This document shows positions 33,669 through 39,660 of a DNA stretch of 39,660 nucleotides, piece by piece. The notes under the pieces were generated by a model. The model saw only the letters and a list, made by a program, of their open reading frames with translations. It was not told the DNA's origin and made no database searches. Position numbers and translations under genes: made by a program. The stretch's first letter is position 1, and each line of letters begins with the position of its first letter. Source of the DNA: Staphylococcus sp. CAG:324 (GTDB lineage Bacteria > Bacillota_I > Bacilli_A > ML615J-28 > CAG-313); the NCBI GenBank assembly GCA_000433035.1, contig FR890794.1, positions 1 to 39,660 on the forward strand, written 5' to 3'.

Positions 33669-34766
33669 CTATTCATTCATCAACTGTTTTAAAAACTCTT
33701 CTTGAATGAAAGAAAAATCTTCTCTTATCATTTTGTATTTAGCACCATTGCATAAAAAGATATATCCATATGCATCATTAAATAACATAAAACTTCTAAG
33801 TCCATATGCATTTCCAGTATGACCATATAGTCTTTTACCATAATCATCTAATATCAATAATTGGAGTCCTTTTTGTTTATAAAGCCCTTGTGGATAAAGT
33901 GTTTTCCAATGAATACTCTTCATGTTTTTAACAGTATCTTCATTTAAATATCTTTTTCCATCATACATTCCATTATTCATTAACATTTGCATTATTTTAG
34001 AAAGATCAATTGCACTAATAAATAATCCCCCAGCAGGACCTCTAAAATTATCACCAATTGCATAACGAGGAAAAACCGCTTTTTGAAAAAGATTTTTATC
34101 TCTAATTAATGTAAGCTCTTCGTTATATAAACTTGCAACCATATCTATTTTTTCAATATCATCTATTCGAAAGCCCGCATCCAAATGCATTGGCTTAAAT
34201 AACCGCTCTTTGATAAAATCAGTAAAATACATTCCAGATACTTTTTCTACAATACAAGCCAAAATTCCACATCCAAAGTTTGAATAACAAAAAGTTGATC
34301 CAGGATGCACATTTAAATATGTTTTATTTGTATAATATTCATAATTCTGATCAGTTAAAAGTCGTTTTAACTCAACATAAAAACTTGGTCCATTCACACC
34401 GTCATATCCCAATTGATCATCTTGACCATCATTAATACTAGATGTTTGAGTCATCAACATTTCAGTCGTAATCACATCATCAGGAAAATAGGGATTACGA
34501 ACCTTATAACCTAAATAATCGCTAATATCTTTATATATATCAAGAAGCCCATCATCATATAGCATTAAGGCGGCAATAGCAACAACCACCTTTGAAATAG
34601 AGGCTATTCGATAAATCGTATCAGGTGTTGTCAAAAGGTTTTCCTCTAATGACCTTTTTCCATAACAATACGTATTTAAAATACGCTTTTTATCAGCAAC
34701 TAAGGCACAAACTCCTATCGCATTTGATGTACTAGCAATTGAATCATATATATTTTTTTTCATCAT
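33669..34766 (-). CDS. Beta-lactamase-family serine hydrolase
   Basis: A 365-residue protein of the class C beta-lactamase/DD-peptidase family. Active-site serine motif SISK (Ser56, Lys59), a YSN triad (about 161-163) and HTG (about 315-317) stand for the SxxK, YxN and KTG/HxG boxes. There is no clear signal peptide, so it may act in the cytoplasm or be exported by a non-standard route. Members include esterases and D-amino-acid peptidases; resistance function cannot be claimed. It starts 23 bases inside the VanZ-like gene, so they are coupled. A second ATG follows directly (34763). Confidence 0.82.
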   Translation of the reverse strand: MMKKNIYDSIASTSNAIGVCALVADKKRILNTYCYGKRSLEENLLTTPDTIYRIASISKVVVAIAALMLYDDGLLDIYKDISDYLGYKVRNPYFPDDVITTEMLMTQTSSINDGQDDQLGYDGVNGPSFYVELKRLLTDQNYEYYTNKTYLNVHPGSTFCYSNFGCGILACIVEKVSGMYFTDFIKERLFKPMHLDAGFRIDDIEKIDMVASLYNEELTLIRDKNLFQKAVFPRYAIGDNFRGPAGGLFISAIDLSKIMQMLMNNGMYDGKRYLNEDTVKNMKSIHWKTLYPQGLYKQKGLQLLILDDYGKRLYGHTGNAYGLRSFMLFNDAYGYIFLCNGAKYKMIREDFSFIQEEFLKQLMNE

Positions 34767-35247
34767 TTCTTTTTCCCTTTCTTACTAAATAAATGATAAT
34801 CATAATAACACCAATAATTATCATCATTGAACTATATCCTGCAAGATCAATACATACATCTTTTATGGTACCATATCTTCCTATAGTGTTGTACTGGATG
34901 AACTCAGTTAAAACCGCTAAAAAAACTCCATTTAAAAAAGCTAGTCCAAATCTTAAATAATTATTTTTCAAAAAAAAGATCATTGTCATTAAAGCAAAAA
35001 AACTACATACCATAAATGCTCCAAAATGGCCAAATATTTTTCTTACAAATAAATGAATTGTATTTTTTCCATATTTTTTAATAATTGAATCATTAGAAGG
35101 ATTCACTTTATCAATCACATGAACAACCGAATCTGTAACAGTCTCACTTTTACTTGATGAAACCTCACCAGGAAGAGTTGAATGATAAATTAAATAACAA
35201 TTTAAAACAATTGTAATAACTAAACATACATACTTTATTATTTTCAT
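34744..35247 (-). CDS. VanZ-like membrane protein
   Basis: A 167-residue protein with four hydrophobic helices (about 5-21, 75-92, 97-115, 135-155). The VanZ pattern is seen in KIFGHFGAF, TEFIQ, GRYGTIKDVCIDLAG. VanZ proteins confer low-level teicoplanin tolerance in some hosts, but most family members have unknown roles at the cell envelope. The serine hydrolase gene overlaps its 3' end, suggesting a shared envelope function. Confidence 0.82.
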   Translation of the reverse strand: MKIIKYVCLVITIVLNCYLIYHSTLPGEVSSSKSETVTDSVVHVIDKVNPSNDSIIKKYGKNTIHLFVRKIFGHFGAFMVCSFFALMTMIFFLKNNYLRFGLAFLNGVFLAVLTEFIQYNTIGRYGTIKDVCIDLAGYSSMMIIIGVIMIIIYLVRKGKRNDEKKYI

Positions 35248-35321
35248 ATCATCATTTCCTTACATATATTTATTACCACTATTATTATATCATAATTTGA
35301 AATTATTTTCTCCTAAATATG

Positions 35322-35355
35322 AAAAAAATATATTAGTACTAATACTAATATATTT
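35322..35355 (-). terminator. Terminator after the HAD phosphatase gene
   Basis: A 13-base AT stem (35326-35338 with 35343-35355) around CTAA, with seven T at the minus-strand end. It lies 27 bases past the HAD stop. Confidence 0.65.
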
Positions 35356-35381
35356 CATTATACAAAATCTTATCAACCTAT

Positions 35382-36023
35382 CTACTCAATCATTTGTAAA
35401 AGATCTGTAAATTTATCAATTACGTAAGTAGCTTTCAATTCTTCTAAAAAAGGTCTTCCTCTAAACCCCCAAGCTGCACCTATGAAATCAAGTTTGGCAT
35501 TCTTAGAAGTTAAATAATCAATATCACTGTCACCAACATATGCAATAGAATTTTTGCTAGCATTCAGTTTTTGTATTGCATAGTTAACCATATCAGCACT
35601 TGGTTTTTTATCTAATCCATCTTGTTCACCCACCATTACATCAATATATTTGCCAAGTAGTGGAATACAAATATCTAGTACACCTTGTTGATATTTATTA
35701 GAAACAATTGCCATTTTAATGCCCTTTTGTTTTAAGATTCTAACTGTTTCCAAAACTCCTGGGTAAAGTCTGGTTTTATTGGCATTATTTTTTTTGTAAT
35801 GTGTTAAAAAATCATGATAAACAGCATCAAAATCTTTAATATTTTCTTTTAAAGCTCTTTCAATCATGACTTTAATACCGCTGCCAACAAAATATTTTAC
35901 CTCATCAACTTTATATTCATTTAAATTATTTTTCTTTAAAGCATAATTTAAACTATCCGTTAAATCATCAATTGTATTTAAGAGAGTGCCATCTAAATCA
36001 AAGATAAATGTGTCATATTTCAT
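35382..36023 (-). CDS. HAD-family phosphatase (phosphoglycolate phosphatase-like)
   Basis: A 213-residue hydrolase of the haloacid dehalogenase family. Motif I FDLDGTLL (Asp9 nucleophile, Asp11), motif II AIVSNK, motif III Lys in KKPSADM, motif IV GDSDIDYLTSKNA. A helical cap of the Gph/PpaX type lies between I and II. Likely substrates are phosphoglycolate or a similar small phosphoester, or pyrophosphate. I set the start at 36023, one base after the SNase stop, with GAAGG about 10 bases upstream; a longer frame would intrude into the SNase gene without a ribosome site. Confidence 0.83.
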   Translation of the reverse strand: MKYDTFIFDLDGTLLNTIDDLTDSLNYALKKNNLNEYKVDEVKYFVGSGIKVMIERALKENIKDFDAVYHDFLTHYKKNNANKTRLYPGVLETVRILKQKGIKMAIVSNKYQQGVLDICIPLLGKYIDVMVGEQDGLDKKPSADMVNYAIQKLNASKNSIAYVGDSDIDYLTSKNAKLDFIGAAWGFRGRPFLEELKATYVIDKFTDLLQMIE

Positions 36024-36024
36024 A

Positions 36025-36801
36025 TTAGTAAAACCTTCTATTCTCATAATCATATTTAGGGTCTGTTTCACCAAAAAAACGTCTACCTGTTTTCATCGAG
36101 TAAATTGATGCTTCCATAAAAACATCTTTATATTTAGATTTACTAAGAGTTGAATTACTATATGCTTGTTCAATTATTTCTAAATTGAGTAACTCCCCAT
36201 CAACCCAGACAAATCCTAAATACCTTCCATATGTTTCAGTTCTAGCACCTTCTGCTTCTAATACAATTGTTGTAGCATTCTCTAATCGCTTTTTTGTATA
36301 TTCAGAAGCATCTAATCCCCAAGGGTCTTCTCCTGCATGAGTTTCAGGTGTATCGATTCCTAAAAAACGCAACCGAAAACTTTCACCTGTAATTTTATCT
36401 TTGAAAGTAGCGGTATCACCATCTGTAGCATACACTAATTCTACTTCACCAACGCCATCATCTATAAAACTTTTACCTTCCCATTCAAAATCCATTTCTA
36501 GTTCTTTATAAAGATGTGGATATAATGGTAAAACAGTTGTATAAATAGTTAAAAAATTACCAAGTGGAAAAGTAGATCCTCCCTTATAACTACCATTATA
36601 TTTAACAAATTTATCTAAATCATCTGTAGAAGTAATTATTTTATCAGAAAATTTAAATTCATAGTTGATATCATATTCTTTCATGATTTCCTCAATTTCA
36701 GCTCTTGATTTGCCATCCAATTGTGGTAAAGTTATTGTATTTTCACATCCTACAATGAATAATATAGTAATGCTTATCAAAAATAATACTATTTTTTTCA
36801 T
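36025..36801 (-). CDS. Secreted thermonuclease-like lipoprotein
   Basis: A 258-residue lipoprotein nuclease. The N-terminus has a lipobox (LFIVGC, Cys19). Residues about 26-90 resemble a PASTA-type fold (LDGKSRAEIEEIMKEYDI, then a closing strand). The nuclease domain has all the Staphylococcus nuclease catalytic positions: DGDT (127-130), Arg145, Asp150 and Glu153 in GIDTPE, and Arg193 in YGR. So it should cut DNA and RNA outside the cell with Ca2+. It is followed one base later by the HAD phosphatase; both may serve nucleotide salvage. A promoter is visible at 36826-36855. Confidence 0.87.
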   Translation of the reverse strand: MKKIVLFLISITILFIVGCENTITLPQLDGKSRAEIEEIMKEYDINYEFKFSDKIITSTDDLDKFVKYNGSYKGGSTFPLGNFLTIYTTVLPLYPHLYKELEMDFEWEGKSFIDDGVGEVELVYATDGDTATFKDKITGESFRLRFLGIDTPETHAGEDPWGLDASEYTKKRLENATTIVLEAEGARTETYGRYLGFVWVDGELLNLEIIEQAYSNSTLSKSKYKDVFMEASIYSMKTGRRFFGETDPKYDYENRRFY

Positions 36802-36825
36802 ATTAATCCCCTCTTTTCAATATTA

Positions 36826-36855
36826 ATTATATCATATTTTTCATTTCTTTTGCAA
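36826..36855 (-). promoter_or_regulatory. Promoter of the nuclease-HAD operon
   Basis: On the minus strand TTGCAA (36850-36855) and TATAAT (36826-36831), 18-base spacer, about 25 bases before the ATG. Confidence 0.65.
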
Positions 36856-36871
36856 GTTAACTATCTTTGTA

Positions 36872-36900
36872 TTGCTTTTTTAAGTTTTTTTTGATATAAT
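36872..36900 (+). promoter_or_regulatory. Promoter of the CHAP lipoprotein gene
   Basis: TTGCTT (36872-36877) and TATAAT (36895-36900), 17-base spacer. It diverges from the nuclease promoter; the two -35 boxes are about 17 bases apart, which leaves room for a shared regulator. Confidence 0.65.
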
Positions 36901-36947
36901 CAATATATATAAATTAAAATATATTAAAATAGACGAGGAGAAAATAA

Positions 36948-38621
36948 ATGAAAAAAATTAAGTTTTTGATTATCATCATTTCTAGTTTTTCGTTATTGCT
37001 ATGTTTTGGTTGTGATAAAAAAGAACAACATCAACATACATGGCAAGAGGCTACTTGCCTTAATGCTAAAGTATGTACAGAATGTGGTGAAACCGAAGGA
37101 AATGCTTTAGGTCATAATTGGATTGATGCTACATGTACAACAGCTAAATATTGTCAAAGATGTGGTGAAACTGAAGGAGTTGCCTTAGGTCATCAATGGA
37201 CAGAAGCAACCCTTACTGCTCCTAAAACTTGTACAAGATGCCAAATAACTGAGGGAGAACCTTTAAAACCATCTACTATTATAGAAGCTACTTTAAATCA
37301 TTCTTATATCAGTGTCGGTTCTAAAACAAGATTAATTGTTAAAAATTATTATGATTTAACGGCTTTTTACGTTGAATTTTCTAAAGAAAATATTATTTCA
37401 ATGGATAATTATGGTTTAATTGAAGGACTCAATATTGGTTTGACTACTATTACCCTTACCCTCAAAACAGATCCTTTAAGTAAAGTTAGTTTTGATATTG
37501 AAGTGATTAGCAAACAACCTTCTATATATGTTACCTCAACAAGAATGGAATTAAATGATAGTACCTCTATATTTTTCAGAAATCTAAATGAACTGAAAGA
37601 AGAATCAATAAATGATTTTGACATTACTTTTGAAAACGGGAATATCTTAACTTTAGACAAGGATAAAAAATTAATTGCAACACAATATGGTACAGATACT
37701 GTTACAATTACTTCTAAATTAGATAAAAGAATTACAAGTAGTATTGAAATTAGTGTTGTGAGTGCCAACTCCTTTGTTATTCTTTATGGAAAAGATGAAA
37801 CAGGAATTGTTAAAGCAGGTGAACAATTTCAATTTCAAATTGCTAATTCTCTTTGCCAAAATTCTGAATTAAAATGGATTAGTTCTGATTCAAAAACAGC
37901 TGTTATAACCGATCAGGGTGTTGTTACTCTTAAAAAAGAAGGTAATGTAACCATTACTGTTTATGATCCAACCAATCCAAGCGATGATACAAAAAAAATA
38001 AATTATGTAATTACAATTATTGGCGAAACTGAAGCAGATTATATTTCTAGATTTATCCATATGGCTCTTCGTGAAAATGGCGTTCATGAAACAGGAAATA
38101 ACTATCAAAAATATGGAGAATGGTATTCTAATAATGGACAACCATGGTGTGCAATGTTCGTTTCTTGGTGTTGGTATCATAGTGGTTTGTCAAATGACAT
38201 TTTATGCAAATATCAAGGATGTTACGCTGGTATGAAATGGTGTACTGAAAAAGGAATAATGCATTTTGTACAAGACTATACTTTTACCGAAAAATTAGAA
38301 AACAATGTATCCTCTGAGCAAAAAGCAACCAATTATCAACCAGCAACCGGTGATATTGTATTTTTTCTAAGCAGTGGTATGTCACATACCGGTATTGTCA
38401 TTTATTCTGACGATTTATATGTATACACTATTGAAGGAAATACATCAGATCAAGTTGCTATTAAACGTTGGTCATTAAATGATGCTAGAATTACTGGCTA
38501 TGCTCATCCAGAATATCCACCATATTCTTCTGAAAGAGAAGATTTTAGTTGGATAGCTCTTCCAAAAGATGATGGTACGAATTGGTGGTCTATTGTAGAT
38601 GAACAACAAAAAGTAGATTAA
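36948..38621 (+). CDS. Cell-wall hydrolase lipoprotein with CHAP domain
   Basis: A 557-residue surface lipoprotein. A signal peptide ends at the lipobox LLLCFGC (Cys22). Residues about 30-108 hold three 26-residue repeats, H-x-W...A-x-C...K-x-C-x-x-C-x-x-TEG, the third having lost one Cys. Residues about 110-360 form three Ig-like (Big_2-type) domains. The C-terminal CHAP domain (about 365-520) has catalytic Cys401 in PWCAMFVSWCW and His480 in SHTGIV, with GDIVFF and IEGN; it should cut peptide bonds in peptidoglycan. Likely role: wall remodelling or cell separation. GAGGAG before the ATG. It has its own promoter and terminator. Confidence 0.9.
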   Translation: MKKIKFLIIIISSFSLLLCFGCDKKEQHQHTWQEATCLNAKVCTECGETEGNALGHNWIDATCTTAKYCQRCGETEGVALGHQWTEATLTAPKTCTRCQITEGEPLKPSTIIEATLNHSYISVGSKTRLIVKNYYDLTAFYVEFSKENIISMDNYGLIEGLNIGLTTITLTLKTDPLSKVSFDIEVISKQPSIYVTSTRMELNDSTSIFFRNLNELKEESINDFDITFENGNILTLDKDKKLIATQYGTDTVTITSKLDKRITSSIEISVVSANSFVILYGKDETGIVKAGEQFQFQIANSLCQNSELKWISSDSKTAVITDQGVVTLKKEGNVTITVYDPTNPSDDTKKINYVITIIGETEADYISRFIHMALRENGVHETGNNYQKYGEWYSNNGQPWCAMFVSWCWYHSGLSNDILCKYQGCYAGMKWCTEKGIMHFVQDYTFTEKLENNVSSEQKATNYQPATGDIVFFLSSGMSHTGIVIYSDDLYVYTIEGNTSDQVAIKRWSLNDARITGYAHPEYPPYSSEREDFSWIALPKDDGTNWWSIVDEQQKVD

Positions 38622-38630
38622 AAAATAAAT

Positions 38631-38668
38631 AAAAGGCATTATAACGATTTTATGTTATAGTGCTTTTT
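38631..38668 (+). terminator. Terminator of the CHAP lipoprotein gene
   Basis: GCATTATAAC (38636-38645) pairs with GTTATAGTGC (38654-38663, one T-G), ended by five T, just past the stop codon. Confidence 0.8.
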
Positions 38669-38736
38669 ATTTATAAATGCAATTAACTTTATATATTTTA
38701 AAATAATAGTATAATTAAGATGTTTGATGTAAATCA

Positions 38737-38837
38737 TTTAAACATCCAATGGGGAGCATTTGCTGAGAGGTTATTTAGTTAACGACCCAAAACCTGATCT
38801 AGGTAATGCTAGCGTAGGGAAATCGCGTGTTTAAACA
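38737..38837 (+). promoter_or_regulatory. TPP (thiamine pyrophosphate) riboswitch
   Basis: The THI-box consensus is clear: GGGGAGC (38751-38757), CTGAGAGG (38763-38770), ACGACCC (38782-38788), then ACCTGATCTAGGTAATGCTA and GCGTAGGGAAA near 38811. TTTAAACA (38738-38745) can extend the closing stem with TGTTTAAA (38829-38836). It controls the thiT gene downstream: TPP should favour the terminator that follows and lower thiT. Confidence 0.95.
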
Positions 38838-38853
38838 CGCATTCTTAGCAATG

Positions 38854-38882
38854 TTCTTTGGATTCAACCAAAGAATTTTTTT
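38854..38882 (+). terminator. Riboswitch expression-platform terminator
   Basis: TTCTTTGG (38854-38861) pairs with CCAAAGAA (38868-38875), followed by seven T. It lies between the TPP aptamer and the thiT ribosome site (AGGAGG, 38888-38894). Confidence 0.85.
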
Positions 38883-38901
38883 GTTATAGGAGGTATGAAA
38901 A

Positions 38902-39495
38902 ATGAAAAAAGCGACTTTTGGTTTTAACATTAACGATATCGCAGAAATAGCAATTTTATGTAGTCTAGCAATCGTTCTTGATCAATTTTGTAAAATTCCT
39001 CTTGGGGCAACTGGAGGTTCAATCAATCTTTCAATGTTACCATTATACATCATTGCTTTAAGGCATGGGTGGTTTAAAGGTTTTATAGGTGGTGGTATTA
39101 TATATGCTGTAACTACTTGTATTATTGATGGTTATGGATTTCAATTTTTTCCATTAGAGTATTTTGTTGCCTATGGTTCAGTAGGAATTTTGGGAATTTT
39201 TGCTAATTTTATTTATAAAAAATTCAATAAAAATAATAAATATAATATTATCATTGCATACTCTGTTTTAGTAGGTTCTATTGCACTTGCAGCCGTTATT
39301 AGATTTTTCTGTGGTTCTATTGACTCTGTTATTTTTTATGAATATAGTTGGGCTGCTTCATTTGCTTACAATGCACCATACGTATTTATATCAGCTGCTG
39401 TTGTATGTGCAGTAATGTGTGCCTTACTTCCTGCTATCAAATTGATAAATCATATTTACCCTTCATCATATATTAAAAACAGTCAAGATAACTAA
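38902..39495 (+). CDS. thiT: Thiamine transporter ThiT (ECF S component)
   Basis: A 197-residue membrane protein with about six helices. The YuaJ/ThiT pattern is seen: IAILCSLAIVLDQF, then GGSINLSMLPLYIIALRHGWFKG, and a later GYGFQFFPLEYFVAYG. It captures thiamine outside and works with the shared ECF energy module, which is not in this window. Regulation by the TPP riboswitch just upstream confirms the vitamin. The ATG at 38902 lies 7 bases after AGGAGGT; a nearer ATG at 38895 opens only a short dead frame. Confidence 0.94.
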   Translation: MKKATFGFNINDIAEIAILCSLAIVLDQFCKIPLGATGGSINLSMLPLYIIALRHGWFKGFIGGGIIYAVTTCIIDGYGFQFFPLEYFVAYGSVGILGIFANFIYKKFNKNNKYNIIIAYSVLVGSIALAAVIRFFCGSIDSVIFYEYSWAASFAYNAPYVFISAAVVCAVMCALLPAIKLINHIYPSSYIKNSQDN

Positions 39496-39562
39496 ACAAA
39501 AAAAGAATGAATCAAAAATTTTGATTTGAAATAGTCAAGTAAAAGTAGACACTAAAAGCGTG

Positions 39563-39660
39563 TTAGATAAATCCCAGTTCAGTTCTATACTGAATTGGGG
39601 TTTTATATTTTAAAGTATACGCTAATCTTTGTGTATTAAAGTATTTAATATAAGTGTCTA
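39563..39660 (-). mobile_element. IS3-family transposase, C-terminal end (cut by window)
   Basis: The minus-strand frame entering at the right edge reads DTYIKYFNTQRLAYTLKYKT, then PIQYRTELGF and a stop at 39563. This is the conserved C-terminus of IS3/IS150-type OrfB transposases (Y-I-x-x-Y/F-N-x-x-R, SPxxYR). The rest of the element lies to the right of the window. The terminal inverted repeat should lie within about 39530-39560 but cannot be set without the other end. Confidence 0.85.

Noticed and set aside
39546..39660. TAGACACT (39546-39553) and AGTGTCTA (39653-39660) as IS terminal inverted repeats
   Set aside because: The second copy lies inside the transposase coding sequence, not at an element end, so the match is chance.
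1..39660. CRISPR array
   Set aside because: No regularly spaced repeats with unique spacers on either strand, and no cas genes.

Overview
The window comes from a very AT-rich Gram-positive-type anaerobe, most likely a low-GC Bacillota (class Bacilli, near Erysipelotrichia or the wall-bearing relatives of the Mollicutes). The evidence is strong Shine-Dalgarno sites, lipobox lipoproteins, Rex, a fermentative AdhE, group B/C [FeFe] hydrogenases, ThiT under a TPP riboswitch, and the absence of respiratory genes. TGG encodes conserved tryptophans and TGA is used as a stop (holin gene), so the standard bacterial code applies.

Region 1 (about 1-14140) is accessory DNA. After a surface lipoprotein and a TPR-type regulator comes a compact minus-strand cassette. 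In transcription order it holds an ImmA/IrrE-type peptidase fused to a helix-turn-helix, a XhlA-like membrane protein, a phage holin, a phage baseplate-like protein, a MurE-like ligase that lacks its first domain, a 1612-residue RHS polymorphic toxin ending in a nucleic-acid deaminase, and a SUKH-3 immunity protein with a probable barstar-like second half. There are no phage head, portal, terminase or lysin genes. I read this as a phage-derived release cassette adapted to an RHS toxin. It ends at a decayed serine recombinase and a tRNA-Gly(GCC) gene, and short repeats of the tRNA 3' flank recur at the left edge of the window, so it may be a mobile island.

Region 2 (about 14285-26680) is core fermentative metabolism: a MATE exporter, then a long minus-strand operon rex-adhE-kinase-two [2Fe-2S] ferredoxins-sensory [FeFe] hydrogenase (PAS domain)-SpoIIE-type phosphatase-catalytic [FeFe] hydrogenase, followed upstream by a LysR regulator and YebC. 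The operon would couple NADH/NAD+ sensing (Rex), ethanol formation and H2 production or sensing.

Region 3 (about 27050-39500) holds housekeeping and surface functions: an NTase-fold protein with a PHP phosphatase, an amino-acid ABC transporter behind an attenuator-like leader that matches no riboswitch class I know, TypA, a beta-lactamase-family serine hydrolase with a VanZ-like protein, a HAD phosphatase with a lipoprotein nuclease, a CHAP-domain cell-wall hydrolase lipoprotein, and TPP-riboswitch-controlled ThiT. The right edge cuts through an IS3-family transposase.
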